This document shows positions 36,682 through 45,831 of a DNA stretch of 64,000 nt, piece after piece. The stretch is from Vibrio furnissii CIP 102972 (GTDB taxonomy: Bacteria; Pseudomonadota; Gammaproteobacteria; Enterobacterales; Vibrionaceae). Location of the stretch: NCBI RefSeq assembly GCF_000176175.1, contig NZ_ACZP01000013.1, positions 248,001 through 312,000 of the forward strand, read 5' to 3'. The position numbers were made by a program, and so were the translations under genes. How positions within the stretch are numbered: the first letter of the stretch is position 1; every line of letters begins with the position of its first letter. Under the pieces are notes generated by a model. The model searched no databases. It saw nothing but the letters and a program-made list of their open reading frames with translations, and was not told the DNA's origin.

Positions 36682-37986
36682 ATGAAATTTCCTGGCCAAC
36701 GCAAATCAAAGCACTATTTTCCTGTACACGCGCGTGACCCTCTTGTGATTCAAGCACAAGAAAGCAAAAAGATGTCGCGCACTCATATTATTGGTATCGA
36801 CCAAACTTTGGTGGATATTGAAGCGAAAGTCGATACCGACTTGATTGAGCGTTATGGTTTGAGTAAAGGACATTCGCTGGTCATTAATGATGACGCCGCG
36901 GAAGCGTTATACAACGAATTAAAGTCTGAAAAACTGATCACCAATGAATATGCCGGTGGCACCATCGGAAACACGCTGCACAACTATTCGGTTCTGGCAG
37001 ATGACCGTTCGACCTTATTAGGGGTGATGAGTCAGGACATTAAAATCGGCAGCTACGGTTACCGTTATCTGTGTAATACCTCCAGCCGTATGGATCTGAA
37101 TTATCTGCAAGGTGTGGACGGTGCCATTGGCCGCTGTTTTGCATTGATCACTGAAGATGGCGAACGGACATTTGCGATTAGCGAAGGTCAGATGAACCAG
37201 CTAAGCCCGGAAAATATTCCTGAGAAGATTTTCCAAAGTGCCTCGGCTTTGGTGATCACCGCTTATTTAGTGCGTTGTAAAGCTGGCGACCCAATGCCGG
37301 ATGCCACCATGCGCGCGATCGAATTTGCCAAGAAATACGATGTGCCTGTGGTGCTGACTTTGGGCACCAAGTTCGTGATTCAAGACGATCCAACTTTCTG
37401 GCAGGAATTCCTGCGTGACCATGTCACGGTTGTCGCAATGAACGAAGATGAAGCAGAAGCGTTAACCGGCGAGCGCGACCCACTGGCGGCGTCGAACAAA
37501 GCGTTGGATTGGGTGGACTTGGTGCTGTGTACTGCAGGTCCTGTGGGGCTGTTCATGGCCGGTTATACTGAAGATACCGTGAAACGTGAAACCTCTCTGC
37601 CGCTGCTACCGGGCTCGATTCCAGAATTCAACCGTTTTGAATTTAGCCGTCCGGCGAGCAAAGCGAGCTGCATCAACCCCGTGCGTGTGTATTCTCATAT
37701 TGCGCCTTACATGGGCGGCCCTGAGAAGATTAAAAATACCAATGGTGCGGGCGATGCGGCTTTGTCGGCACTGTTGCACGATATGGCAGCGAATAAATAC
37801 CACAAAGAAAACGTACCGAATTCCAGTAAACACCAGCACGAGTTTCTAACTTATTCTTCATTTTCTCAGGTTTGTAAATATTCAAACCGCGTGAGTTATG
37901 AGGTATTGGTTCAACATTCACCACGTTTGTCGCGTGGTTTGCCTGAGCGGGAAGACAGCTTGGAAGAAGCCTACTGGGAACGCTAA
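36682..37986 (+). CDS. gsk: Inosine-guanosine kinase
   Basis: PfkB-family kinase that phosphorylates guanosine and inosine for purine salvage. The 434-residue length equals E. coli Gsk. The start MKFPGQRKSKHYFPVHARDPL is the family N terminus; the upstream open frame to 36541 crosses the promoter and is not coding. The PfkB signature 2 is seen as NTNGAGDAALSALLHD, with the catalytic Asp in GAGD. Single gene with its own terminator. Confidence 0.95.
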   Translation: MKFPGQRKSKHYFPVHARDPLVIQAQESKKMSRTHIIGIDQTLVDIEAKVDTDLIERYGLSKGHSLVINDDAAEALYNELKSEKLITNEYAGGTIGNTLHNYSVLADDRSTLLGVMSQDIKIGSYGYRYLCNTSSRMDLNYLQGVDGAIGRCFALITEDGERTFAISEGQMNQLSPENIPEKIFQSASALVITAYLVRCKAGDPMPDATMRAIEFAKKYDVPVVLTLGTKFVIQDDPTFWQEFLRDHVTVVAMNEDEAEALTGERDPLAASNKALDWVDLVLCTAGPVGLFMAGYTEDTVKRETSLPLLPGSIPEFNRFEFSRPASKASCINPVRVYSHIAPYMGGPEKIKNTNGAGDAALSALLHDMAANKYHKENVPNSSKHQHEFLTYSSFSQVCKYSNRVSYEVLVQHSPRLSRGLPEREDSLEEAYWER

Positions 37987-37999
37987 TCAGTTGTTATTT

Positions 38000-38031
38000 A
38001 AAAACGTCACTCCAAAGGGTGGCGTTTTTTT
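38000..38031 (+). terminator. Terminator after gsk
   Basis: AAACGTCAC and GTGGCGTTT pair with one G-U, loop TCCAAAGG, then a run of T. Confidence 0.8.
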
Positions 38032-38224
38032 ATTGGCCAATGATTGGTAATAATTAGCGTATGCTATGCGTTGAAATTTGTTGATGTAGAAATTTACATA
38101 TAGAAAATGTAGAAATGTGTCAGAATAATGCAACATGTAAGTCAGTATACACAATGAGATGATCATCAATTGGGAGTATATCGATTTGCTACAACATCCA
38201 CGGTTATTTATTTCTGCGATTAAT

Positions 38225-38253
38225 AAAAAAGGCTCCTTTCGGAGCCTTTTTTC
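38225..38253 (-). terminator. Terminator after hns
   Basis: AAAAAAGGCTCC and GGAGCCTTTTTT form a near-perfect palindrome with loop TTTC, about 20 bases past the hns stop on the minus strand. Between it and the gsk terminator lie about 190 AT-rich bases with no gene. Confidence 0.88.
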
Positions 38254-38273
38254 ATTCGTTTGCTTAACATGCG

Positions 38274-38678
38274 TTATAGCGCGAACTCTTCAAGAGATTT
38301 GCCTTCATCCAGTGCTTTTTGGATAACAGAAGGTGTACGACCTTGACCAGTCCAAGTTTTCTCTACACCGTTGTCCATGTATTTGTATTTCGCAGGACGA
38401 GGCGCGCGTTTGCCTTTTACTTTTGTTTTTGTTTCGCCAGCAAGGGCAGTAATCAGTGCATCAACGTCAATGCCGTCTTTTGCAATTTGTTCCGCGATCG
38501 CTGCTAATTTAGCTTCTTGCGCTTCGCGTTCTGCGCGCTCTTCTTCTTCAGATTCTTTACGTTCTTGAACAACGATTGTTAATTTATCCAGAGCTTCTTC
38601 TAGCTGCTCCAGAGTCAATTCGCGAGCATAAGCACGTAGGCTGCGAATATTCAACAGAGTTTTCGTAACTTCCGACAT
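38274..38678 (-). CDS. hns: H-NS family nucleoid protein (VicH-type)
   Basis: DNA-binding protein that silences AT-rich genes. A 134-residue protein with an N-terminal oligomerisation part (residues 1-65, coiled coil with EESEEEERAEREAQEAK-like heptads), a linker (KTKVKGKRAPRPAKYKY) and the C-terminal DNA-binding core with TWTGQGRTPSVIQKAL, the conserved AT-hook-like loop QGR. It is single-copy in this window, preceded by a long AT-rich region typical for autoregulated hns genes. Confidence 0.94.
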   Translation of the reverse strand: MSEVTKTLLNIRSLRAYARELTLEQLEEALDKLTIVVQERKESEEEERAEREAQEAKLAAIAEQIAKDGIDVDALITALAGETKTKVKGKRAPRPAKYKYMDNGVEKTWTGQGRTPSVIQKALDEGKSLEEFAL

Positions 38679-38990
38679 TACCGTTTCCTATAAAATAGAA
38701 TAATTAACAGTTCAATACTAAACCCAGTAATTTATTCTGGCAACATTGAAAGTGAAATAATATTGAAAATATTCAATATAAGCGAATTAAATGACATTGG
38801 TTATTATTGTGTGACGAATTCATCCATAAGTTAATTATGGTTTTATTGGCCGTTTGGTTAAATTGATGCACGTTTGGTGTGTCTTTATATATGTTGTTCG
38901 TGATATTTATTGCATAGTTATATGAAATGAGTATCAATGCCTGCCTCTTCAGTGTGACCTTGTGTCGGCGAATTAAAGTAACAGGATATG
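38679..38990. other. AT-rich hns upstream region
   Basis: About 310 bases of A/T-rich DNA with short A- and T-tracts and no gene. It should contain the hns promoter and is a likely binding region for H-NS itself. No discrete operator could be picked out. Confidence 0.5.
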
Positions 38991-39018
38991 TTGCATTGAC
39001 AATCTCGATAAGTACAAT
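38991..39018 (+). promoter_or_regulatory. Promoter of the lysine riboswitch transcript
   Basis: TTGCAT (38991-38996), 16 bases, TACAAT (39013-39018); a TTGACA at 38996 overlaps. It lies about 65 bases before the riboswitch. Confidence 0.5.
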
Positions 39019-39089
39019 AGCTCGCACCTAATGCGAAGTACGACGTGGGCATCAGCTGATTGCAGTCAGCCGTAGCGTATTGTCCTACT

Positions 39090-39270
39090 TTCGATGTAGA
39101 GGCGCGGTATCGAATAGTATTCATGGTTGGGGTGATGCCAATGAACCATGAAGAAAGGCTATATCGCCGAAGTCAGTTTGCACATCAAAGCGGCTGGCTG
39201 GGGTTGTTCGCGAATAGCGCCAACACTGCCATAGTCTATATTTTGTTAAACTATGGAGCGCTACTGTAGG
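39090..39270 (+). promoter_or_regulatory. Lysine riboswitch (L box)
   Basis: The conserved elements appear in order: GTAGAGGCGC (39096-39105), AGTA near 39117, GCCGAAG (39166-39172), GGCTGGCTGGGG (39192-39203), ACTGCCATAGTC and GGAGCGCTACTGTA (39255-39268). The ends GTAG/CTAC and AGGCGC/GCGCT close P1. Lysine binding should repress the transporter downstream. No T-rich terminator follows, so control is probably by masking the ribosome site or by a Rho-type mechanism. Confidence 0.93.
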
Positions 39271-39382
39271 GTTGGGTGAAGTGTTCGCTTCCCTTTCGCT
39301 TAGTTCAACATAAATTGCGTACTGCGTTGCGTGGTTTGTCTGCAGTAGATCTCTAGCCATTTATTACTGGTTTTTGAAGATC

Positions 39383-40978
39383 ATGAATTTAATTGATTTT
39401 GCTTCCTCTCCTTTGTCTATCTTGCCGCCGTTGGTGGCTCTTAGCCTAGCGATTATTACCCGCAAAGTATTGGTATCCTTGGGTGTCGGTATTTTACTTG
39501 GTGCATTACTTCTTGCCGATTACTCCGTGGGTGGCGCATTAAGCTACGTCGGTACCAAAGTGTCGAATGTCTTTATTGAAGACGGTGGCCTGAACACGTG
39601 GAACATGAGTATCGTTGGCTTCCTGTTGCTCTTGGGCATGATGACCGCGCTGCTGACGCTATCAGGCGGTACGCGTGCTTTTGCCGAATGGGCGCAAGTT
39701 CGCGTGAAGAGCAAACGTGGCTCGAAGCTGCTGGCTGCTTTCCTTGGCGTATTCATCTTTGTTGACGATTACTTTAATAGCCTCGCCGTGGGTTCGATTG
39801 CCCGTCCTGTGACGGATCGCTTCTATGTCTCCCGTGCGAAACTGGCTTACATTCTGGATTCAACGGCTGCGCCAATGTGCGTGGTGATGCCAGCGTCTAG
39901 CTGGGGTGCCTACATTATGACCATTATCGGTGGCATTTTGGTGTCACACGGTATTACGGATTACTCGCCACTGGGCGCGTACCTGCGTTTGGTTCCGATG
40001 AACTTCTACGCTATTTTCGCTTTGTTGATGGTGTTTGCGGTTGTGTGGTTCCAAATGGACATTGGTCCAATGCGTCAACATGAAATCAACGCGTCTCAAG
40101 GCCGTGGCTTTGATGGCGACAACGATTCAGAAGTGGCTCACGATCTCAATGAAGAGTTGGATATTCGCGAAAGCGAGCACGGCAAAGTGTCGGACTTGAT
40201 CCTGCCGATCGTCTTGTTGATTGTCGCAACCATTGGCGCGATGCTCTACACCGGTGGTCAATCGCTGGCTGATGATGGCATTGCGTTTAACCTGCTGGGT
40301 GCATTTGAAAATACCGACGTGGGTACATCCCTGATTTACGGTGGTCTGGTTGGCTTGGCGGTGGCGCTTTATACCGTACTGAAACAACGCATTGCGATGA
40401 CAGAAATTGCAAAAACATTGTGGGTTGGCGCAAAATCCATGTTTGGCGCGATTCTGATTCTGGTCTTTGCGTGGACGATCGGTGCCGTGATTGGTGACAT
40501 GAAAACGGGCGCATACCTTTCGTCGTTGGTGCAGGGCAGTATTAACCCGCACTGGTTACCTGTCATCCTCTTTGCACTGTCAGGGATTATGGCGTTCTCA
40601 ACCGGTACCTCTTGGGGCACCTTCGGCATCATGCTGCCAATCGCTGGTGACATGGCCGGTGCGACTGATATCGCGCTGATGTTACCCATGCTGAGTGCTG
40701 TACTGGCGGGTTCTGTATTCGGCGACCACTGTTCACCTATCTCAGACACAACGATCCTGTCTTCTACTGGTGCGCGTTGTTGCCACATTGATCACGTATC
40801 GACACAGCTGCCATACTCTTTGGCGGTTGCGGGTGTATCTGCGATTGGTTTCGTGGTCCTAGGTATGACGGATTCTCTGGCGCTGTCATTCGCAGCGGCT
40901 ACGGCGGCCTTTATTGCGGTATGTTTTGCTTTCATCAGCTTGTCAAAAGCGAAGATGTCAAAGTGCGAAACTGCTTAA
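39383..40978 (+). CDS. LysW-type lysine transporter, NhaC superfamily
   Basis: A 531-residue polytopic membrane protein with about twelve hydrophobic segments; FVDDYFNSLAVGS, MPASSWGAYIM, STGTSWGTFGIMLPIAGDMAG (as STGTSWGTFGIMLPIAGD) and GDHCSPISDTTILSSTGA are NhaC-family signatures. The lysine riboswitch before it identifies the substrate as lysine rather than sodium alone; comparative work on L boxes named such genes lysW. I use ATG 39383 (MNLIDFASSPLSILPPL); a TTG at 39374 is in frame. Annotation as plain Na+/H+ antiporter would be misleading. Confidence 0.85.
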   Translation: MNLIDFASSPLSILPPLVALSLAIITRKVLVSLGVGILLGALLLADYSVGGALSYVGTKVSNVFIEDGGLNTWNMSIVGFLLLLGMMTALLTLSGGTRAFAEWAQVRVKSKRGSKLLAAFLGVFIFVDDYFNSLAVGSIARPVTDRFYVSRAKLAYILDSTAAPMCVVMPASSWGAYIMTIIGGILVSHGITDYSPLGAYLRLVPMNFYAIFALLMVFAVVWFQMDIGPMRQHEINASQGRGFDGDNDSEVAHDLNEELDIRESEHGKVSDLILPIVLLIVATIGAMLYTGGQSLADDGIAFNLLGAFENTDVGTSLIYGGLVGLAVALYTVLKQRIAMTEIAKTLWVGAKSMFGAILILVFAWTIGAVIGDMKTGAYLSSLVQGSINPHWLPVILFALSGIMAFSTGTSWGTFGIMLPIAGDMAGATDIALMLPMLSAVLAGSVFGDHCSPISDTTILSSTGARCCHIDHVSTQLPYSLAVAGVSAIGFVVLGMTDSLALSFAAATAAFIAVCFAFISLSKAKMSKCETA

Positions 40979-40995
40979 CGCCTTGATTGATTGAC

Positions 40996-41024
40996 AAAGC
41001 TCCGCTTCGGCGGGGCTTTTTTAT
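40996..41024. terminator. Terminator between lysW and the sigma-54 activator
   Basis: AAAGCTCCGC and GCGGGGCTTT form a stem with a TTCG-type loop, then T-run; it lies between convergent genes. Confidence 0.8.
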
Positions 41025-42094
41025 TTCTGCAAATCGTACTTTTTGAGCAATCGATATAAGGTGGTACGGGAAATACCCAAATAACGGGCTGCCGCACTCA
41101 TGTTATGTTTATGCTCGCCAATCACCTGCAACAAATAATCTGAATCGATGGTGTCAAAGGCGGGAAGCATTTGCCGATCCGCCAGCTCCAACCCGAGGTC
41201 GGCAATGGCTATATTTTTGTCGCCACACATAATGATGGCTCGCTGAATCACGTTGCGCAGCTCACGTACGTTACCGGGCCATGAGTGGCGACTGAGATAA
41301 TCCAACACCGGTTTGGTTAAGTGTTTCCTTTTACCGTCACTTAACACGTTGAGAAAGTAGTGAGCATACCCCGGAATATCGGTTTTTCGTTCGCGAAGCG
41401 GGGGAATAAATAGCGGTAAAATATTGAGGCGATAATACAAATCTTCCCGAAATCCGCCCTGAATAATGTCTTGTTTTAAGTCGACGTGGCTGGCTGCAAT
41501 AATTCGGCAGTTGACGCTGACGCTGCTGTCGGAGCCCAAACGCTGCATCTTTTTCGATTCGAGAAAGTGCAACAGATGAATTTGCAGGTCGGTGGGCATA
41601 TCACCAATTTCGTCGAGAAACAGCGTCCCCTGATTCGAGCGCTGAATATAACCGATGTGATCGGCGATTGCGCCCGTGAAGGCGCCTTTTTGGTGGCCGA
41701 ATAATTCCGAGGCAATCAGGCCGCTGGCAATCGAGCCACAGTTGACTTCAATAAAGGGGGATTCTCGTCGTGAGGAGAGCTGATGAATCAGTTTGGCGCA
41801 TAGCCCTTTGCCGACCCCGGTTTCTCCTTGAATGAGCACTTCAGCGTCGCTGCTTGCGTATTTGACTATCTTGTGACGGACGTCGGCCATGCTGGAACTT
41901 TCGCCAATTAACTCCAGCGTGTGGAAGGCCGAGGTGTCAACAGAATCGGCTTGAGGGTTCACGAGGTATACCAAGGCAACAGAATGACTCTTTAACCGTA
42001 GCGGTTCACAAACCCGTTGGGGGAATTGAGTTGTCTTATTTTTAAGAATGTCATCCGGATGGCGCATTTTTATGTGAAATTCATCACTGTGCAT
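41021..42094 (-). CDS. Sigma-54-dependent transcriptional activator without sensory domain
   Basis: A 357-residue bacterial enhancer-binding protein. The AAA+ core runs from about residue 85 to 310: Walker A GETGVGKG, the sigma-54-contact loop GAFTGA (intact), Walker B LFLDEIGDMP, sensor FREDLYYRLNILPL and RERKTDI. A Fis-type helix-turn-helix ends the protein (MSAAARYLGISRTTLYRLLKKY, as AARYLGISRTTLYRLLKKY). Only about 80 residues precede the core, with no receiver, GAF or PAS domain recognisable, so its input is unknown. It converges on lysW and diverges from the his operon. It may belong with regulators such as VpsR. Confidence 0.85.
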   Translation of the reverse strand: MHSDEFHIKMRHPDDILKNKTTQFPQRVCEPLRLKSHSVALVYLVNPQADSVDTSAFHTLELIGESSSMADVRHKIVKYASSDAEVLIQGETGVGKGLCAKLIHQLSSRRESPFIEVNCGSIASGLIASELFGHQKGAFTGAIADHIGYIQRSNQGTLFLDEIGDMPTDLQIHLLHFLESKKMQRLGSDSSVSVNCRIIAASHVDLKQDIIQGGFREDLYYRLNILPLFIPPLRERKTDIPGYAHYFLNVLSDGKRKHLTKPVLDYLSRHSWPGNVRELRNVIQRAIIMCGDKNIAIADLGLELADRQMLPAFDTIDSDYLLQVIGEHKHNMSAAARYLGISRTTLYRLLKKYDLQK

Positions 42095-42256
42095 GTTGGT
42101 TTTTTAGCGTTCGCCGCGGATATCAACACGATGTATGAGGGGAGATCAGCAGGCAAAACAGAGGTCGGATTGGCGCGCTGAGTCATGATTGTGAATGCCC
42201 GAATACACGGGCGTTGGGCCACGAAAACAAAAGGTGAAAAAAAATTAAATTAGCGG

Positions 42257-42285
42257 TTGCAAATTTTCGTCAGCTTCGTTAGTGT
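42257..42285 (+). promoter_or_regulatory. Promoter of the his operon
   Basis: TTGCAA (42257-42262), 17 bases, TAGTGT (42280-42285). The start would be about 30 bases before hisL. Confidence 0.6.
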
Positions 42286-42323
42286 TGAAAGCAATCCAGT
42301 TAACCAACGAAAAGTTGTTAAGT

Positions 42324-42368
42324 ATGCGTAATTTTGTCATGAACATTCATCATCACCATCATCCCTAA
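42324..42368 (+). CDS. hisL: his operon leader peptide
   Basis: A 14-residue ORF, MRNFVMNIHHHHHP, with five consecutive His codons before Pro and stop. Ribosome stalling at these codons when His-tRNA is scarce selects the antiterminator and lets transcription reach hisG. No ribosome site of consensus strength precedes it, but GAAAAG lies 9 bases upstream. Confidence 0.95.
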   Translation: MRNFVMNIHHHHHP

Positions 42369-42448
42369 GTTGTCTTTCGGGAGATGTACGCATACCCGGG
42401 AGGCAGGACTCTCCCGGTGGTTACATGAAAAGTATTTTAAGATTTCAG

Positions 42449-42483
42449 ACCCTCGGGAGACCAATCTCTCGAGGGTTTTTTAC
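42449..42483 (+). terminator. his attenuator terminator
   Basis: CCCTCGGGAGA and TCTCTCGAGGG pair around CCAA and are followed by seven T. Upstream segments (GGGAGATG at about 42380 and the CCCGGGAG...CTCCCGG hairpin at 42397-42419) can form the competing structures. Confidence 0.92.
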
Positions 42484-42538
42484 TATTTGGTTTTCATAAA
42501 TCTGAAATAAATTCAATAATTTGCAAAGGAAGAATGTA

Positions 42539-43435
42539 ATGCAGACACAACGCCTAAGAATCGCAGTTCAAAAGAAAGGTCGCCTGAGTAAAGAGTGTCA
42601 GGAGCTTTTGAAAAAATGTGGTGTGAAATTCAATATCATGGGTGAACGATTGGTGGTTCATTCACTAAATATGCCAATTGACCTGTTGCTGGTTCGTGAT
42701 GATGACATTCCAGGTTTGATCATGGATGGCGTTGTTGATTTAGGCTTTGTCGGCGAGAACGTGTTGGAAGAAGCACGTCTTGACCGTGTGGCGCTGAACC
42801 AAGCCAGTGAGTTTGTGTCGCTGCGTCGTATGGACTTTGGCGGATGCCGTCTCTCCATCGCGATCGATAAAGAAGAACGTTACAACGGCCCTCAAGATTT
42901 GCGCGGTAAGCGCATCGCAACCACGTATCCCCAACTGCTAAAAGCCTACATGGACGAACAAGGCATTGATTTCACCACCTGTATGCTCACCGGTTCGGTA
43001 GAAGTGGCGCCGCGCGCGGGCTTGGCGGATGCGATTGCTGACTTAGTTTCTACCGGCGCAACGCTAGAGGCCAATGGCCTGAAAGAAGTTGAAGTGATTT
43101 ATCAATCAAAAGCGGTTTTGATTCAGCGTGGCGGCGATTTTGCAGCGGATAAAGTGGCCCTGATTGGCAAACTACTGGCACGTATGCAAGGTGTCCAACA
43201 AGCAAAAGAATCTAAATACATCATGCTGCACGCACCAGTGGATAAATTGGCACAAGTGAAGTCACTACTGCCGGGCGCTGAAGACCCAACGGTTCTGCCG
43301 CTTTCTGCGGATAAAACCAAAGTGGCCGTGCACATGGTGAGCTCAGAAAACTTGTTCTGGGAAACCATGGAACAACTGAAAGCATTGGGCGCGAGTTCTA
43401 TTCTTGTTCTACCGATCGAAAAGATTATGGAGTAA
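42539..43435 (+). CDS. hisG: ATP phosphoribosyltransferase
   Basis: First enzyme of histidine synthesis, joining ATP and PRPP; inhibited by histidine. The start at 42539 gives [20 protein letters not shown] (first 20 residues), like the 299-residue E. coli protein; length here is 298. [25 protein letters not shown] (as [18 protein letters not shown]) and the PRPP-binding segment [12 protein letters not shown] are present. The long form has the C-terminal regulatory domain with [13 protein letters not shown] precedes the start by eight bases. Confidence 0.97.
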   Translation: MQTQRLRIAVQKKGRLSKECQELLKKCGVKFNIMGERLVVHSLNMPIDLLLVRDDDIPGLIMDGVVDLGFVGENVLEEARLDRVALNQASEFVSLRRMDFGGCRLSIAIDKEERYNGPQDLRGKRIATTYPQLLKAYMDEQGIDFTTCMLTGSVEVAPRAGLADAIADLVSTGATLEANGLKEVEVIYQSKAVLIQRGGDFAADKVALIGKLLARMQGVQQAKESKYIMLHAPVDKLAQVKSLLPGAEDPTVLPLSADKTKVAVHMVSSENLFWETMEQLKALGASSILVLPIEKIME

Positions 43436-43440
43436 TCGCC

Positions 43441-44733
43441 ATGAGAACTGTTGTTTGGCAATCATTGAGTGAGACACAGCAGGACTCCATTCTGGAACGT
43501 CCAGCGATTGCAGAGGGTGCCAATATTACTGCGGCGGTCTCGGAAGTGATTGCGAAAGTCCGTGCTGAAGGCGATGCCGCGTTATTGGCATTAACGGCGA
43601 AGTTTGACCGCGTGACGCCAGAATCGATTCGTGTCACTCAAGACGAAATTGATGCGGCGTCTGCACGGTTGAGCGACGAGATGAAGCAAGCGCTAGAGCA
43701 GGCTTACACCAACATCGCAAAATTCCACAAAGCGCAGAAACCGCAGCCGATCAAAGTTGAAACGATGCCGGGTGTGGTGTGTGAGCAAGTCACGCGCGCG
43801 ATCAATAAAGTGGGCCTTTATATTCCCGGTGGCAGTGCGCCACTGCCATCGACGGTGTTGATGTTGGGTGTTCCTGCGCAAATTGCGGGCTGTCGCCAAG
43901 TGGTGTTGTGCTCGCCGCCACCGATTGCTGATGAAATTCTGTATGTGGCGAAGCTGTGTAAGATTGATGAAGTGTATAACGTTGGCGGTGGTCAGGCGAT
44001 TGCTGCGATGGCGTACGGCACGGAAACCGTGGCGAAAGTGGATAAAATTTTCGGCCCGGGTAACGCTTACGTCACCGAAGCTAAACGTCAGGTGAGCAAC
44101 GACTTTCGTGGCGCTGCGATTGATATGCCAGCTGGCCCATCAGAAGTGCTGGTCATTGCTGACGACACTGCGGACCCAGATTTTATTGCCGCAGATTTGC
44201 TCAGCCAAGCAGAACACGGCCCGGATTCTCAAGTAGTGTTAGTGACACCATCGCCGGTGATTGCAGACCAAGTCACCGACGCAGTGCAAAAACAGCTGAA
44301 AGCGCTGTCACGCGCGGGGATCGCTGAAAAAGCGTTGGCGTCGAGCCTGATTATTATTTCGGAATCGTTAACGCAGGCTGTCGCGATTTCGAACTATTAC
44401 GGCCCTGAGCACCTGATTGTGCAAACCAAAAATCCACGTGAATTAGTGCCACTGCTCGATAATGCAGGATCCATCTTTTTGGGCGACTGGTCGCCAGAAT
44501 CGGTGGGGGATTACGCGTCCGGCACCAACCACGTGCTGCCGACGTATGGGTACACCCGTACCTATTCCAGCTTAGGATTAGCAGATTTTAGCAAGCGAAT
44601 GACGGTGCAAGAGTTGAGCGCAGAAGGGCTGCAAACCTTGGCGCCAACCGTTGTGGCAATGGCGAACGCCGAAGGTCTGGATGCGCATAAACGTGCGGTG
44701 ACCATTCGGGTTGAAAAGTTACAGAAGGCTTAA
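43441..44733 (+). CDS. hisD: Histidinol dehydrogenase
   Basis: Zinc enzyme that oxidises histidinol to histidine in two NAD-dependent steps. A 430-residue protein; [14 protein letters not shown] and [11 protein letters not shown] are family signatures and zinc ligands lie in QAEHGPDSQ and the C-terminal HKRAVTIR. It follows hisG by five bases. Confidence 0.97.
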   Translation: MRTVVWQSLSETQQDSILERPAIAEGANITAAVSEVIAKVRAEGDAALLALTAKFDRVTPESIRVTQDEIDAASARLSDEMKQALEQAYTNIAKFHKAQKPQPIKVETMPGVVCEQVTRAINKVGLYIPGGSAPLPSTVLMLGVPAQIAGCRQVVLCSPPPIADEILYVAKLCKIDEVYNVGGGQAIAAMAYGTETVAKVDKIFGPGNAYVTEAKRQVSNDFRGAAIDMPAGPSEVLVIADDTADPDFIAADLLSQAEHGPDSQVVLVTPSPVIADQVTDAVQKQLKALSRAGIAEKALASSLIIISESLTQAVAISNYYGPEHLIVQTKNPRELVPLLDNAGSIFLGDWSPESVGDYASGTNHVLPTYGYTRTYSSLGLADFSKRMTVQELSAEGLQTLAPTVVAMANAEGLDAHKRAVTIRVEKLQKA

Positions 44734-44738
44734 TCATC

Positions 44739-45779
44739 ATGGAAAAACTCGCACGTAAACAAGTTCAAGGACTGACGCCTTATCTGTCTGCCCGCCGTAT
44801 CGGTGGCAGTGGTGATGTGTGGTTGAATGCCAATGAATCACCGTTTGATAATGAATACAAAACGGACTTTACTCGCCTAAATCGTTACAGCGATTGCCAG
44901 CCCAAAGCGCTGATTCAAGCGTATGCTAGCTATGCCGGTGTGCAACCGGAGCAAGTGTTGACTTCACGTGGTGCGGACGAAGGGATTGAACTCTTAATTC
45001 GCGCTTTCTGTGAGCCGAATGAAGATGCGATTCTGTTCTGCCCGCCGACGTATGGCATGTACGCCATCAGTGCGGAAACCTTTGGGGTCGAACGCAAAAA
45101 AGTGCCACTCACCCAAGATTGGCAATTGGATCTACCAAGCATCGAAGCCAATCTCGACAACGTGAAATTGGTGTTTGTGTGCAGTCCAAACAACCCGACC
45201 GGAAATCTGGTGAAACGCGAAGATATCATCGCGTTATTGGAGATGACCAAAGACCGCGCCATTGTGGTGATGGATGAAGCGTACATCGACTTCTGCCCAG
45301 AGGCGTCCACCGTTGACTTACTGGCCAAATATTCGAACTTGGCGATTTTGCGCACACTGTCGAAAGCGTTTGCGCTGGCAGGATTGCGCTGTGGTTTCAC
45401 GCTGGCAAACGACGATCTCATCAACGTTTTGCTGAAAGTGATTGCCCCTTATCCCGTGCCGGTGCCGGTGGCAGACATTGCGGTACAAGCGTTGTCTGAA
45501 GCCGGTTTGGCGCGAGCGAAATTCCAAGTGTTGGATCTCAATGCCAACCGCGCCTATCTGCAAGTCGGTTTGCAGATGATTGAAGGTCTGCAAGTGTTTG
45601 AAGGTTGGGGCAACTACTTATTGGTGAAATTCCCAGATGGCGATGCGTTGTTCAAAGCGGCGTGGGAACACGGCATTATTTTGCGTAATTCACCGATTGA
45701 AAACTGCGTACGAGTTTCTGTGGGCAACCGCGAAGAGTGCGAGAAAACCGTCGCGTTTATTCGTAACTATTACCAGTAA
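44739..45779 (+). CDS. hisC: Histidinol-phosphate aminotransferase
   Basis: PLP aminotransferase converting imidazole-acetol phosphate to histidinol phosphate. A 346-residue protein with [33 protein letters not shown] and the PLP lysine in [16 protein letters not shown]. It is five bases after hisD; a 52-base gap with a hairpin separates it from hisB. Confidence 0.96.
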   Translation: MEKLARKQVQGLTPYLSARRIGGSGDVWLNANESPFDNEYKTDFTRLNRYSDCQPKALIQAYASYAGVQPEQVLTSRGADEGIELLIRAFCEPNEDAILFCPPTYGMYAISAETFGVERKKVPLTQDWQLDLPSIEANLDNVKLVFVCSPNNPTGNLVKREDIIALLEMTKDRAIVVMDEAYIDFCPEASTVDLLAKYSNLAILRTLSKAFALAGLRCGFTLANDDLINVLLKVIAPYPVPVPVADIAVQALSEAGLARAKFQVLDLNANRAYLQVGLQMIEGLQVFEGWGNYLLVKFPDGDALFKAAWEHGIILRNSPIENCVRVSVGNREECEKTVAFIRNYYQ

Positions 45780-45793
45780 TTACTGTGATGACA

Positions 45794-45812
45794 GGCAGCG
45801 CGAGCCGCTGCC
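45794..45812 (+). repeat. Intercistronic hairpin between hisC and hisB
   Basis: GGCAGCG and CGCTGCC pair over seven bases around CGAGC. No T-run follows, so it is not a terminator; the hisB ribosome site AAAAGGA lies 8 bases after it. Confidence 0.6.
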
Positions 45813-45831
45813 TTAAGAAAAGGACATTCCC

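Noticed and set aside
38080..38130. Repeated ATGTAGAAAT words between gsk and hns
   Set aside because: Two copies in A/T-rich DNA are expected by chance and no further unit was found.
39060..39269. 69-residue ORF upstream of lysW
   Set aside because: It coincides with the lysine riboswitch, whose conserved bases explain the sequence.
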